Below, in pieces: positions 10,107 through 19,560 of a DNA stretch of 64,000 nucleotides (its first letter is position 1; each line of letters starts with the position of its first letter). The stretch spans positions 211,001 to 275,000 of the forward strand of contig NZ_CP162414.1 in NCBI RefSeq assembly GCF_040932005.1. Reading direction: 5' to 3'. The translations under genes and the position numbers were made by a program. The notes under the pieces were generated by a model that saw only the letters and a list, made by a program, of their open reading frames with translations, was not told where the DNA came from and searched no databases. The DNA is from Aestuariibius sp. HNIBRBA575 (GTDB taxonomy: Bacteria > Pseudomonadota > Alphaproteobacteria > Rhodobacterales > Rhodobacteraceae).

Positions 10107-11093
10107 CCGGCCTAAGGCAGCATCCAGCGCTGACCAATCTGCGATTTCCAACCGGACCGGCAATGTCAAAACCTGCCTGCGGAACGCATCAGGCAATCGC
10201 ACGGCGTCTTTTTCCGTTGTGGCCAATTGCGCGTTTTGGGCCTGTGCCTCGGCCAGCAATCGGTTCATTAATGGTTTGGTCAAGGGTTGATGATCGCTCA
10301 GGGCTTCGCCCCGGATCACATCCGCGCCAAGGTCCCGTAAAGTGGTGAAAAATTTGTCCGGGTGGCCGATCCCGGCAAAGGCAAGCACACGCAATCCGGC
10401 CCACGGCATCCCGGTTTGCAAGGGTGCCAAATGGCCGGTCAGGTGCGGCAATGTATCGGGCAGTTTGGCGCCCCAAACTTGGGTGAACCGGGTTTGCATG
10501 CGATCCGGCCCGATGGACAGCAATATATCCCCACGCCCCAGCCCGGCCGACACTTTTTCACGCAACGGTCCGGCAGGAATGCACCGCCCATTGCCAAAGC
10601 CTTTGGCGGCGTCGACCACAATCAGCGACAGATCCTTGGCGATGGTCGGATTTTGAAACCCATCATCCAATAGGATCACATCCGCACCGGCCTGCTGCGC
10701 GGCCTGTGCACCATCAGCGCGGTTTTTGGCGACCCAAGTGGGGGCAAACGCGGCCAAAAGCAGCGGTTCATCCCCGGTATCACCGGCGTTATGTTTGGTT
10801 TCATCCACACGAATGGGACCCGTCAACGTGCCGCCATGTCCGCGTGTGACCACATGGGGCACGCGCCCCCGCGCGATCAACCGTTGGATCAACGCAATGG
10901 TGGTTGGGGTTTTTCCTGTGCCACCGGCATTGATATTTCCGATGCAAATAACAGGAATATCTGGATGGATATCCGCCGGTTTCTGGATCCTGCGGGCCGT
11001 TGCGGCGCCATATAACATCCCAATCGGGGTCAGAAGTCGCGCAGTCAAACCTGGCTTGTCTGGGGGCAGATGCCAAAACGACGGCGTGCGCAT
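10095..11093 (-). CDS. lpxK: Tetraacyldisaccharide 4'-kinase
   Basis: Phosphorylates the 4' position of the lipid A disaccharide precursor at the inner membrane. 332 residues with the Walker-A-like [12 protein letters not shown] at 52-63. Other LpxK features are [50 protein letters not shown] and [13 protein letters not shown]. The start overlaps the stop of waaA (TAATG), so the two are translationally coupled. This is the last gene of the minus-strand LPS block. It ends 12 bp inside the convergent CoA transferase gene. Confidence 0.95.
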   Translation of the reverse strand: MRTPSFWHLPPDKPGLTARLLTPIGMLYGAATARRIQKPADIHPDIPVICIGNINAGGTGKTPTTIALIQRLIARGRVPHVVTRGHGGTLTGPIRVDETKHNAGDTGDEPLLLAAFAPTWVAKNRADGAQAAQQAGADVILLDDGFQNPTIAKDLSLIVVDAAKGFGNGRCIPAGPLREKVSAGLGRGDILLSIGPDRMQTRFTQVWGAKLPDTLPHLTGHLAPLQTGMPWAGLRVLAFAGIGHPDKFFTTLRDLGADVIRGEALSDHQPLTKPLMNRLLAEAQAQNAQLATTEKDAVRLPDAFRRQVLTLPVRLEIADWSALDAALGRLGL

Positions 11094-12322
11094 TACACGT
11101 CCTCCGCTTCGTCGAGCAGGGCCACGATCAGCTCAATCACCCGGTTGGTGACGGCCGCGCCGGACGCCGCGACCTCCCATCCGCCCAACGCCATTTCGGC
11201 CGATCTGTCAGGTGCAAGCAGCGCCTCGACCGCTTCGCCCAAATCCAGCGCATCGCGCACCAACCGCGCAGCGCCGCGTTCGGCGAGCTTGCGAAACGAT
11301 GACGCGCGATCATTGACGCGCGGACCGTGCAATATGGCCGATCCAAGCGCCGCGGCCTCCATCGGTGAGTGGCAGACCCCACTGGTCAAAGTGCCGCCGA
11401 AAAAGGTGATCGGTGACAGTCGCAGCCAGAGCCCGTCTTCGTCTTCGAAGTCGGTCACGTAGATCTGAGTGGAATCGGTTGGATCATCCCCGTGTGATCG
11501 CACCGCGACATTCAAACCACCCTGACGCAGCAATGCGAGGCTGGATTCTGTGATGTCCGGGGTTGTAGGGCGCATCAGCAATAACAAGCGCGGTGCGCGG
11601 CGACTGGCCGCCAGATGCGCCTGAGCAATGAACCGGAATTCGCTTTCGGGGACATTCATCGCCAACCAAACCGGACGTGACCCGACCAGCGATGACATTT
11701 CAGAAAACTCGGCCTCATTGCAGGTCAGCGGCAGTGTTTCGCTGTGCAATTTGCCCAAAGCATCAATTTTATTGGCCGCCACACCCGTGCGCCGCAAACG
11801 TTGAACCGCGCCATCATCAGCGGCGATAATGTGTACAAATCCATCCAGCAGGGCGCGCATTACCCCCGGAATCCACCGCCCCGACGTCAAAGACAGATCA
11901 TTGTTGCGCGCATTGATCAAAATACGCGGGATGTTTAACGCATCCGCCTCAGCCAAAAAAGAAGGTTGCAACCTGCCATGGGTCCAGATCAGCAAGTCAG
12001 GCTGGGTTTTCACCAAAAAACGGGCAATTTCGCCGCGATTTTCGGCCGGTTCCGGCTGGATCGTAATCCGAGGGTGGTCGCTGTTGGGGCAGTTTCGGGC
12101 GGGGCCGATGATGGTCAACGACGGCGGCGGCCCGGACAGCAGAAATTCATCCGCACAGATACGTTGCCCCAAACTGCAAATGGCAGGCAAATCCCCCCAA
12201 CTGGTCAGGTGGATGCAAATCACCGGCCCTGCCGTTCGGTTTTTTTCGCTTAGACTTGGCGTCGCGACGGTTTGTTTGCGACGCAACGCCATCAGCGCTT
12301 GGAGCGGCAGGGATTTGGACAT
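11093..12322 (-). CDS. waaA: 3-deoxy-D-manno-octulosonic acid (Kdo) transferase
   Basis: Adds Kdo to lipid IVA during LPS core assembly at the inner membrane. 409 residues with a diverged GT30-like fold. Recognisable parts are [30 protein letters not shown] (acceptor-domain end), the [33 protein letters not shown] segment, and the C-terminal [38 protein letters not shown]-Kdo-binding region. The N-terminus is atypical and lacks the usual membrane anchor. Placement between DUF4170 (12 bp) and lpxK (overlap) supports the call strongly. Confidence 0.9.
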   Translation of the reverse strand: MSKSLPLQALMALRRKQTVATPSLSEKNRTAGPVICIHLTSWGDLPAICSLGQRICADEFLLSGPPPSLTIIGPARNCPNSDHPRITIQPEPAENRGEIARFLVKTQPDLLIWTHGRLQPSFLAEADALNIPRILINARNNDLSLTSGRWIPGVMRALLDGFVHIIAADDGAVQRLRRTGVAANKIDALGKLHSETLPLTCNEAEFSEMSSLVGSRPVWLAMNVPESEFRFIAQAHLAASRRAPRLLLLMRPTTPDITESSLALLRQGGLNVAVRSHGDDPTDSTQIYVTDFEDEDGLWLRLSPITFFGGTLTSGVCHSPMEAAALGSAILHGPRVNDRASSFRKLAERGAARLVRDALDLGEAVEALLAPDRSAEMALGGWEVAASGAAVTNRVIELIVALLDEAEDV

Positions 12323-12334
12323 GGGCGGGACCGT

Positions 12335-12577
12335 TTATCCGAGTTCTTCGGTCGGCGACACTTCGGTTTCTTCGTCACGTAGACGGTGAATATGGGCGAT
12401 GAAATACCGCATATGGGCATTGTCGACGGTGCGTTGCGCTTCGGATTTCCAGGCGTCATAGGCCGAGGCATAATCGGGGAACATGCCAACGATATGGATG
12501 TCGTCGATATCTTTGAACGCGTTCTGGCTTGGGTCGATCAATTCACCGCCAAAGACAAGATGCAAACGTTGGGCCAT
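12335..12577 (-). CDS. DUF4170 domain-containing protein
   Basis: 80 residues, soluble and acidic. The sequence LHLVFGGELIDPSQNAFKDI followed by DIHIVGMFPDYASAYDAWKSEAQRTVDNAHMRYFIAHIHRL matches the small alphaproteobacterial DUF4170 family, which is repeatedly found directly before waaA. It begins the DUF4170-waaA-lpxK run. No biochemical role is known to me; the linkage suggests a role in LPS synthesis. Confidence 0.85.
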   Translation of the reverse strand: MAQRLHLVFGGELIDPSQNAFKDIDDIHIVGMFPDYASAYDAWKSEAQRTVDNAHMRYFIAHIHRLRDEETEVSPTEELG

Positions 12578-12709
12578 AGGGGAACTCCGGCTGTGGTTAG
12601 GGTTAGGGGCAACCTACGCGTTTACCCAACAGGGTCAAGGGATTGGACCGTAGCGCCAGAGGGCGGTCACCGTTGGGTTGTGCCATAAGGGTTTGTAAAT
12701 AAACGGGTA

Positions 12710-13477
12710 TTAACGCAGTTGCGACAAAAGCTGCGGATGGATCGCGCCCGCCGCCAGCACGCCATTCAACTGTGGATGCGGATTATTATAGCGCAGTTCA
12801 GACCCGGTGCGATCCGTGGATGTGCCGGTGGCTTCGGAAACGATCAGGCCCCCTGCGGCGATGTCCCATTCCCAACTGGGGCGCAGCGTGATCATCGCAT
12901 CAAATCGACCGCTTGCCACCAGACATAACCGATAGGCCAGCGAGGATCGGAAATGTGGTTTCACCGGTGGGGTGCCATTTTTCCAGTTTTTGTCGGCAAA
13001 GTTCGGTTTGGCCGCCAGAACGCTGGTTTCGGATAGGTCGGTTTGTTGGGACGCCGCAATCGGTGTGCCGTTTAACGTCGCACCCCGGCCCAATTCTGCG
13101 GCATAAATTTCATCGCGCAGGGGCAGATAGACCACTGCATGTGTGACCACGCCACCTTGGGCAATGGCGATGGAATGGGACCAATCCTTGGATTTCTGGA
13201 TAAAGGCCCGCGTGCCATCGATCGGGTCGATGATGAATTGTTTGTCGGTGTGCAGCCGGTCGGCATTGTCTTCGGACTCTTCAGACAGCCAGCCGTAATC
13301 GGGGCGTGATGACAGCAATTCGGCCTTTAACGTGCGGTCGACTTCTAGATCGGCCTCGGTCACGGGGCCTGCATTGCCGGGTTTGTCCCAGATTTCTGGG
13401 GCCGCGTGGAAATGCCGGGTCGCGATGCGCCCGGCTGTTTCCGCCACGTCCAACAAAAGCTGTAGATTCTTACTCAC
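12710..13477 (-). CDS. cysQ: 3'(2'),5'-bisphosphate nucleotidase / inositol monophosphatase family (CysQ-like)
   Basis: Metal-dependent phosphatase, probably hydrolysing PAP to AMP, though inositol or other sugar phosphates cannot be excluded. 255 residues. Family motifs are PVTEADLEVDRTL, WLSEESEDN (first metal-site Glu pair), IIDPIDGTRAFI and the C-terminal WDIAAGGLIVSEATG. The start is taken as the GTG at 13477, whose first bases overlap the pmbA stop (GTGAGTAA). TTG at 13483 in the same frame is an alternative. Directly downstream of pmbA. Confidence 0.87.
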   Translation of the reverse strand: MSKNLQLLLDVAETAGRIATRHFHAAPEIWDKPGNAGPVTEADLEVDRTLKAELLSSRPDYGWLSEESEDNADRLHTDKQFIIDPIDGTRAFIQKSKDWSHSIAIAQGGVVTHAVVYLPLRDEIYAAELGRGATLNGTPIAASQQTDLSETSVLAAKPNFADKNWKNGTPPVKPHFRSSLAYRLCLVASGRFDAMITLRPSWEWDIAAGGLIVSEATGTSTDRTGSELRYNNPHPQLNGVLAAGAIHPQLLSQLR

Positions 13478-14819
13478 CAGCAAGGGTCAATCCGTCGATC
13501 AGCAGCGATGGCACAACACGGCTAAGGTGCGTTTGCGCGTCATTGGCTGGGATGATCCGCTGCAACATATCGCGCAGGTTTCCGGCAATGGTGCATTCGT
13601 TCACCGTATGGCTGATTTCGCCGTTTTCCACCCAAAGCCCCGCGGCCCCGCGGGAATAATCGCCGGTATTGGGATTGATGGTCGATCCGATCATTGATGT
13701 GACCAACAGGCCTGTGCCCATGTCGCGGATCAGGTCGTCGCGGCTGGCGGTGCCTTGGGTCAGCGCCACGTTGGACACGGACGGCCCAGGAGGCGACGCC
13801 GTGCCGCGCGCCGCGTTGCCAGTGGATTGCAGCCCCAATTGACGTGCCGTGGCCAGATCAAGCGTCCATGTGGTCAAGCGGCCATTTTCAACAATGGCAC
13901 GTGATTGCGTTGGCAGGCCTTCGCCATCAAACGGGCGGGACGCGCCGGTGCGTTTGCGATGCGGATCTTCGATCAGGGACAAATGGTCGGGCAGAACCTG
14001 TTCACCCATGGCATCCCGCAAAAACGAAGCCCCGCGCGCGATGGCAATCCCATTGATCGCCGCCAGCAAATGCCCAATCAGCGAAGAAGCAACCCGTTCG
14101 TCAAACAACACCGGATAAGTCCCGGTTTTGGGTTTGCGGGCATCCAGCCGGGCCACAGCGCGTTCCCCGGCACTGACCCCAATTTCGGTTGCGTCCGTTA
14201 GATCAGACTGAAAAATACGGCTGTCATGGTCATAGTCGCGTTCCATGCCAGCACCCGTCCCGGCAATCGCAACACAGGAAATCGCCCGGTTAGAGCGTTG
14301 ATATCCTGCGGAAAATCCGTTGGTGGCAGCCATATGGATGCGATTGCGTCCATAGCCCGCACTGGCTGATTGCACCTGTGTGACGCCAGAAATGCCCGCA
14401 GCAGCGGCTTCAGCGCGCAGCGCATCATCCTGCAACATTTGCGGATCGGGTTCGTCGGAGGGGTCGAACAATTCCAGCGCGTCGGTGTCATAATCTGTCA
14501 CCAGCTGCGATGGATCGGCCAGCCCGGCATAGGGGTCTTCTGGGGCTTCTTTGGCCATGGCCACCGCACGGGCGGCCATTTCGTCAATGGTGCGGGTTGA
14601 AATGTCAGAGGCAGACACACAGGCCTGCCGCTGACCGATCAGAACCCGCAGCCCGATATCGATCCCTTCGGACCGGTCTGCGTGTTCCAATTTGCCGTCC
14701 AGCACGTCGATGGACAGGGATGTTCCTTCGACGGCCATGGCATCTGCGGTGTCGGCGCCGGCCTTGCGGGCGGCGTCCAACAATTGGCCGGTCAGGGCGC
14801 TGAGCGAAATCTCGGTCAT
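13470..14819 (-). CDS. pmbA: TldD/PmbA family protein, TldE/PmbA subunit
   Basis: Partner subunit of the TldD/TldE metalloprotease that processes modified peptides and CcdA-like antitoxins in E. coli. 449 residues. No HExxxH zinc motif is present, as expected for the TldE (PmbA) subunit. Family blocks are RVLIGQRQACVSASDIS, LFDERVASSLIGHLLAAINGIAIARGASFL, SRPFDGEGLPTQ and the C-terminal LLVTSMIGSTINPNTGDYSRGAAGLWVENGEI. The start at 14819 has AAAGGATCTGGA upstream; an earlier ATG at 14864 lies in a non-conserved stretch. No tldD is in the window. Confidence 0.93.
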   Translation of the reverse strand: MTEISLSALTGQLLDAARKAGADTADAMAVEGTSLSIDVLDGKLEHADRSEGIDIGLRVLIGQRQACVSASDISTRTIDEMAARAVAMAKEAPEDPYAGLADPSQLVTDYDTDALELFDPSDEPDPQMLQDDALRAEAAAAGISGVTQVQSASAGYGRNRIHMAATNGFSAGYQRSNRAISCVAIAGTGAGMERDYDHDSRIFQSDLTDATEIGVSAGERAVARLDARKPKTGTYPVLFDERVASSLIGHLLAAINGIAIARGASFLRDAMGEQVLPDHLSLIEDPHRKRTGASRPFDGEGLPTQSRAIVENGRLTTWTLDLATARQLGLQSTGNAARGTASPPGPSVSNVALTQGTASRDDLIRDMGTGLLVTSMIGSTINPNTGDYSRGAAGLWVENGEISHTVNECTIAGNLRDMLQRIIPANDAQTHLSRVVPSLLIDGLTLAGE

Positions 14820-14879
14820 TCCAGATCCTTTTCTTTCAGACCGAATTAGTGCCCCAGCCCCCAACCTGCAAGCATTGCG

Positions 14880-16418
14880 TTAGCGGATGCGTTGTCCGTT
14901 CACGATGACATGGCCTTCTGCGTTGACTTCAAGCTCGGTTGCGACGGCGTCGTCACCGGTGGCTTGGGTGAACATTGCCAGACCCATCCGGGCGGCCATT
15001 GCGTCCTCGGCGGCCAACACGCCCATTTCGATCAACGTATCCACCAATTGGTTATAACCAGTGATTTCCGCCTCGGCGCGGCCTTCTGGGCGGGGGAAAC
15101 CACCCATTGTGACCATGTCGGTCATGTCCAGGGTAAACGCGCCATTTGCCACCAATGCGGCCCCAGCCGCGCTGAGGTTCAGGGCGTCCAGTTTGACCGT
15201 TTCAATATCAAAGAAGGCAAGCGGATCATCCGCTTGGTTCGCCAGCGCCATCACACCGTTGAAGTCGAGCAAATCCTGTTTCAGGATCACGTCCGCGCCC
15301 AGATCAATGGTGAAATCGATGGGGTCACGGGCAATCAGTTCGGATGGGTCAACCAAACGCCAGATGTCTTCGTTTACGGTGATGTCGGTGATCGACACCA
15401 TGTAGCGGAAATCCTGCGCGGCGATGTCGGCTTGAATGGGGATGTCGAACGCATAAGACCCCTGCGGGATTGCGAGGTCGATGTCCATCGGCATGAATTC
15501 AGGCATTCCGATTTTGGCGGTGATATCTGCAAACGCACCATCAAAGCTAAGCCCGTCCGCCCCAAAAGACAGCGATTGTTGGGTTGCGCCCATACGTTGG
15601 TCTTGGTTCATCACCATGCCACTGACGTCACGACCGCTTACAAGTGTGGTGGAGGAGGCGGATGTCGCATCCATTTGGATCGCCAGACCGGCGCGGATTG
15701 CGCTGGCGATGTTCATGTAATCCAGCGGCATATCCGGGATCGAAATCAGGCTGCGGCTCTGCGTATCACGGGTTTGACCGGTTTGGGTTTGATCCAGACC
15801 ATCTGGACCAGACATGTGGAATGTATAGTTCATTTCCTCGAGTTTGTAGGTCATTTCGATGTTGGTCAGATCAGCGTTCACAATCCGGGTGACTGAATTG
15901 CCGTTGCGCTGATTGCCGGACAATTCAAACACAAAGGGAAGGTCTTCGACGTCGCTGGTCAGGTCCAGATCGGCGATTTCAAAGGTGATTTCATCATATG
16001 TGCTGGTCAGGGTCATGTCGTCGGGCGCGCCTGTGACCACGGTGACCAACCCGGAAGAGGTCGTCAGGATCTGACCGGTGACGGTTACATCATCATCGGG
16101 GCCAAATATCCCAAAGAAGTTGATCGCGCCTGCACCCGGAACGTCAATATTCAGCGACCCATCGCTGTTTTCGGTCAATGTGAACGGGCCGGTGCGCAAT
16201 GTGATTTCACCAAAATCCATCGGCAGAACGATTTCTGCGCTGATGTCGGACCACGTTACAACATTGCCGTCACGGGCTTGGTTTACGGTCAGGTTCACCC
16301 CGAATTGGGCATAGGAATCTTGGTAATAAGACCACAAATCATCGGCGGTCACGTCAGCCAAAGCTGGGGTTGCGATGATCAGGGGCAGGATGGCGGCGGA
16401 ACTAAAAAGACGGGTCAA
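14880..16418 (-). CDS. DUF2125 domain protein, exported (paralogue A)
   Basis: 512 residues beginning with a TTG codon (MTRLFSSAAILPLIIATPALA), a Sec signal peptide cleaved near residue 21, so the product is periplasmic. The mature protein begins DVTADDLWSYYQDSYAQFGVNL, is beta-rich, and ends EVNAEGHVIVNGQRIR. It is a clear paralogue of the product at 16493-17989: both share DVTA-DLW/QVW, PMDMD/PLPVEF mid-blocks, a GGFPRPEGRAEAEI/DGLPRPMGELNLAI stretch, a LI.MG helix and the (H)(V/I)(I/S).NGQR(I/L) C-terminus. The DUF2125 assignment is from recall; the fold resembles AsmA-like or lipid-handling envelope proteins only loosely. Function unknown. Confidence 0.8.
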   Translation of the reverse strand: MTRLFSSAAILPLIIATPALADVTADDLWSYYQDSYAQFGVNLTVNQARDGNVVTWSDISAEIVLPMDFGEITLRTGPFTLTENSDGSLNIDVPGAGAINFFGIFGPDDDVTVTGQILTTSSGLVTVVTGAPDDMTLTSTYDEITFEIADLDLTSDVEDLPFVFELSGNQRNGNSVTRIVNADLTNIEMTYKLEEMNYTFHMSGPDGLDQTQTGQTRDTQSRSLISIPDMPLDYMNIASAIRAGLAIQMDATSASSTTLVSGRDVSGMVMNQDQRMGATQQSLSFGADGLSFDGAFADITAKIGMPEFMPMDIDLAIPQGSYAFDIPIQADIAAQDFRYMVSITDITVNEDIWRLVDPSELIARDPIDFTIDLGADVILKQDLLDFNGVMALANQADDPLAFFDIETVKLDALNLSAAGAALVANGAFTLDMTDMVTMGGFPRPEGRAEAEITGYNQLVDTLIEMGVLAAEDAMAARMGLAMFTQATGDDAVATELEVNAEGHVIVNGQRIR

Positions 16419-16444
16419 TGGAGTGTCCTGTGGTAAAATGCTAA

Positions 16445-16470
16445 AGGCCGCGCGACGGGTCGCACGGCCT
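16445..16470 (-). terminator. Terminator-like hairpin between the two DUF2125 genes
   Basis: Twelve-base arms, AGGCCGCGCGAC at 16445-16456 and GTCGCACGGCCT at 16459-16470, pair with one wobble around a 2-nt gap. On the minus strand it is followed by TTTAGCATTTT. It probably ends or attenuates the transcript of the upstream copy. Confidence 0.65.
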
Positions 16471-16492
16471 ATTATTTGGGGATTAACCGCGC

Positions 16493-17989
16493 TTATTGCA
16501 AGCGCTGGCCATTGGCCGAAATGTGGCCTTGTTCGTTGATTTCGATTTTTGAGGTCAACATGTCATCACCCACGGGTGTGGTGAACATACCCATCATCAT
16601 GCGGGGCATCATGGCTTCTTGTTCTGGGATCAGACCCATCTGGATCAGCTTGTCGATCAGACCGTTGGCACCGTTGATGGCCAGGTTCAGTTCACCCATG
16701 GGGCGTGGCAGGCCGTCAAATGTTTCCAGATCGGTATTGTCGAATGTGAATGCGCCGTCACCCAGAATTTCTGCGCCAACCAGCGACACAGTCAGGTTGT
16801 TCAGGTTCAGAGAATGCAGTTCGCCGGGCATGTCAGACATGGCCAAAGCATCAGCCTGAGATGGGTCCAGCACGTCAAAGAACAGTTTCGCCGCACCAGT
16901 CAGATCAAAGGACACAGTGGCCGGATCATGTGGCAACACGCCCGCTGGGTCGGCCATGGACCACAGCAATTCGTTCACGGTCAAACCGCCCAAGGTCATG
17001 TTCAGCGCAAAATCCTGCGGGTCGTCGCTGGCAGAAACTGGAACGTCGATGCCGTAAGACAACTCTTCCATTGCGAATTCCACTGGCAATGGAATTTCGG
17101 ACCCGACAATGTTGGCCGCGAGGTTTTGAATGGCGCCCTGATAGGCAAAACCGTCCATGCCCATGGCCAGCGCAACATTGGCGCCGTCAAAGGATGCGGC
17201 ACCTTGGGCCATGTCGCCGTCAGCGTTGAAATTCATGCTGTATTCTGTGGCACCTACAGAATAGCCGCCTTCAACTGCGAAACCATCAACGAACATGTTG
17301 TCGGGGTTTTCCATTTCCATCATGTTCAATGGCATCGCGATCTGCGCGGCTGCCGCCAGATCCGCCAGCGTACCGGCCATCTGAACGACCCCGCCGCCGC
17401 CGTTTTCGGACACATCAACCACAATGGTCGTGTTTTCCGCAGCCATGTTGTAGGACACGTTCCGCAGGTCAGATGTGTGCGTCACATAAGTCCCGGAAAT
17501 GCCGGAAATCACGACGCTGATGTCATTCAAGACGACTTCGTCATCTTCGATGCTGGTCACAGTCAGCGCATAGCTGTCAGCGGACACGGCATAGTTAAAT
17601 TCGCTTGGATCGCCGGACACAACGATGTTCATGTCATCATTTGTCGCGGTGATCGAAACAGGTGTGCCTTCCAGAACCAGATCAATTGTGTTCTCAGGTG
17701 ATAGGGTCACCGCAACCGTGCCGTCCCCCTGTTCTGTGAACTCAAGCGATCCAATGGTAGAGGTCACGGAAATATCGGGCTCTTGCATGGACACAACCAG
17801 ATCGGTCACAGAAATGGTGCCGCCGGATGCGGTTTCTGAACCGATGGCGATGTTGACTTCGCCGGACATGCCCATGGTTTCTTGCCAATCTTCCCAAACC
17901 TGTTGGGCGGTGACATCGGCGAATGCGGCAGTGCTGCCAGCGAGGGAAATAATTAAAGCAATTTGGCTTGCTTGGTTAAAACGGGTCAT
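16493..17989 (-). CDS. DUF2125 domain protein, exported (paralogue B)
   Basis: 498 residues with a Sec signal peptide (MTRFNQASQIALIISLAGSTAAFA, cleavage near 24). It precedes paralogue A in the direction of transcription. The mature part is acidic, methionine-rich in places (MMEMENPDNMF, EAMMPRMMMGMF) and predicted to be largely beta-strand. A good SD (GGGGAGAC) lies before the ATG. The C-terminal ~120 residues align best with paralogue A, while the middle has diverged strongly. The duplicated pair sits upstream of the pmbA-cysQ-LPS block, so an envelope role is a reasonable guess; no activity can be named. Confidence 0.8.
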   Translation of the reverse strand: MTRFNQASQIALIISLAGSTAAFADVTAQQVWEDWQETMGMSGEVNIAIGSETASGGTISVTDLVVSMQEPDISVTSTIGSLEFTEQGDGTVAVTLSPENTIDLVLEGTPVSITATNDDMNIVVSGDPSEFNYAVSADSYALTVTSIEDDEVVLNDISVVISGISGTYVTHTSDLRNVSYNMAAENTTIVVDVSENGGGGVVQMAGTLADLAAAAQIAMPLNMMEMENPDNMFVDGFAVEGGYSVGATEYSMNFNADGDMAQGAASFDGANVALAMGMDGFAYQGAIQNLAANIVGSEIPLPVEFAMEELSYGIDVPVSASDDPQDFALNMTLGGLTVNELLWSMADPAGVLPHDPATVSFDLTGAAKLFFDVLDPSQADALAMSDMPGELHSLNLNNLTVSLVGAEILGDGAFTFDNTDLETFDGLPRPMGELNLAINGANGLIDKLIQMGLIPEQEAMMPRMMMGMFTTPVGDDMLTSKIEINEQGHISANGQRLQ

Positions 17990-18123
17990 TGGGTTGTCTC
18001 CCCTAGTTTAAAAATCTGTAATCAGCATTCCCCTTCTTCCTCAAAGAGGTCAAGGTGGGGAAAACAAGACTGTGGAAATTTTGCACGAATTCCCATGGGC
18101 TTCTGCTGGATGAGGAAAATGGC

Positions 18124-18873
18124 ATGGATATGACGGAAAAGGTAATTCTGATCACGGGCGCCAGTCGGGGCATCGGGGAATCGGCTGCGCGGTTATTCGC
18201 CGCTCAGGGTGCCAAGGTTGCCCTATTGGCCCGAAACGAAGATCAGATCGCGACGATTGCCGGTGAAATCGGGCCCAATGCGTTGGCGATTCCCTGTGAT
18301 GTCAGCCGGTATTGGGAACTAGAGGCAGCCGTAAACGCGACAATCAAAACCTTTGGGCGGTTGGATGTGTTTATCGGCAATGCAGGCGTGATCGACCCGA
18401 TCAGTCATTTGGCGGGCACCGACCCTGACGCCTATGGGCATACAATCGACATCAACCTAAAAGGCGTGTTCAACGGTATGCGTGCCGCATTGCCGGGGAT
18501 GATCGAACAGGGCAGCGGCACCATCATCACCATTTCATCCGGTGCGGCCCATGGCCCTGTTGAGGCATGGTCGGCCTATTGTAGCTCAAAGGCGGGGGCC
18601 TATATGCTGACGCGATGCGCGGACAAAGAAAATCGCGATTTGGGTGTGCGGGTGCTGGGCCTGTCACCGGGCACAGTGGCCACCGAAATGCAGCGCGAAA
18701 TCAAGGCATCGGGGATCAACCCGGTCAGCGCATTGGAATGGTCCGATCACATTCCCCCTGAATGGGTCGCCAAAGCGTTGATCTGGATGTGCGGCCCAGA
18801 GGCAGACGCATATCTGGGCGCAGATGTGTCCCTGCGTGACCCAGACATTCGCCAAAAAGTGGGTGTCGCATGA
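18124..18873 (+). CDS. Short-chain dehydrogenase/reductase (SDR)
   Basis: NAD(P)-dependent oxidoreductase, cytoplasmic, substrate unknown. 249 residues, classical SDR. The cofactor motif TGASRGIG is at 11-18, NAG at 86-88, and the catalytic residues are Ser138/139 (ITISSGAA), Tyr152 and Lys156 (AYCSSK). The frame is open upstream to 18055, but the ATG at 18124 follows GAGGAAAATGGC and begins just before the first beta strand. It overlaps the enoyl-CoA hydratase-like gene by 4 bp (ATGA), so the two form an operon likely acting on acyl-CoA or related intermediates. Confidence 0.92.
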   Translation: MDMTEKVILITGASRGIGESAARLFAAQGAKVALLARNEDQIATIAGEIGPNALAIPCDVSRYWELEAAVNATIKTFGRLDVFIGNAGVIDPISHLAGTDPDAYGHTIDINLKGVFNGMRAALPGMIEQGSGTIITISSGAAHGPVEAWSAYCSSKAGAYMLTRCADKENRDLGVRVLGLSPGTVATEMQREIKASGINPVSALEWSDHIPPEWVAKALIWMCGPEADAYLGADVSLRDPDIRQKVGVA

Positions 18874-19478
18874 TCCGGGCCAATTTAATCGGCGACGTGT
18901 TGCATCTGGTCATTGATCGCGTCGACAAAGCCAACGCCCTGACCCAAGACATGCTGTGCCAATTGTCGATGGCGATCGAAAATTCCGCGACCGAGGCCAA
19001 AATGCTGGTGCTGACCGCCGAAGGCAGCGTGTTCAGCGCGGGGGCTGATCTGGACGATGTGGCCAATGGCGATCTGGCCGTGTCCGACGCATGGGAACAC
19101 CTGTCACAAACCATCGTTGATTTCCCCGGCCTGTCCGTCGCTGCGCTGAATGGCACAGTTGCAGGTGGGGCCAATGGCATGGTTCTGGCCTGTGACATCC
19201 GGATTGCAGCGCCGCATGCCAAATTCTTTTATCCGGTGATGAAACGCGGATATCTGCCGCAACCGTCCGATCCCAAACGCATGACGGCCCTGATCGGCCC
19301 GGCGCGCACAAAGATGATCCTGATGGCGGGGCAAAAAATAGACGCCACCGAAGCGTTGGCATGGGGGTTGATCGATCGGATCGCCACATCGCCGTTGGAT
19401 GCTGCGCTGGCGCTGGGGGACGATGTTTTGAATGCCCGCCCGGATCTGATCCACGGGATCAAATCCCTGTGTTCCTGA
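18870..19478 (+). CDS. Short enoyl-CoA hydratase/isomerase family protein
   Basis: Crotonase-fold protein of 202 residues. The oxyanion-hole segments are FSAGADLDDV (~residues 49-58) and NGTVAGGANGMVLACDIRIAA (~91-111), followed by FFYPVMKRGYLPQPSDPKRM and the EALAWGLIDRI helix. Normal family members are ~255-265 residues and end in a helical domain used for trimerisation; here the protein stops after GIKSLCS, so most of that domain is missing. The frame ends cleanly with no sign of a frameshift. Coupled by ATGA to the SDR gene. Reaction uncertain. Confidence 0.87.
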   Translation: MIRANLIGDVLHLVIDRVDKANALTQDMLCQLSMAIENSATEAKMLVLTAEGSVFSAGADLDDVANGDLAVSDAWEHLSQTIVDFPGLSVAALNGTVAGGANGMVLACDIRIAAPHAKFFYPVMKRGYLPQPSDPKRMTALIGPARTKMILMAGQKIDATEALAWGLIDRIATSPLDAALALGDDVLNARPDLIHGIKSLCS

Positions 19479-19560
19479 ACGTAACGGTGCGACGCTCTTT
19501 GCGCGTCCTGGTTCCTTCGCTATAGAAGCGCGGACCATTTTTGCAAAAGAGTGAAGGTTT

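Noticed and set aside
12596..12613. TTAGGG-like tandem (GGTTAGGGTTAGGGG) between DUF4170 and cysQ
   Set aside because: Only two units in a short intergenic region; no telomeric or other role is plausible in a bacterial chromosome.
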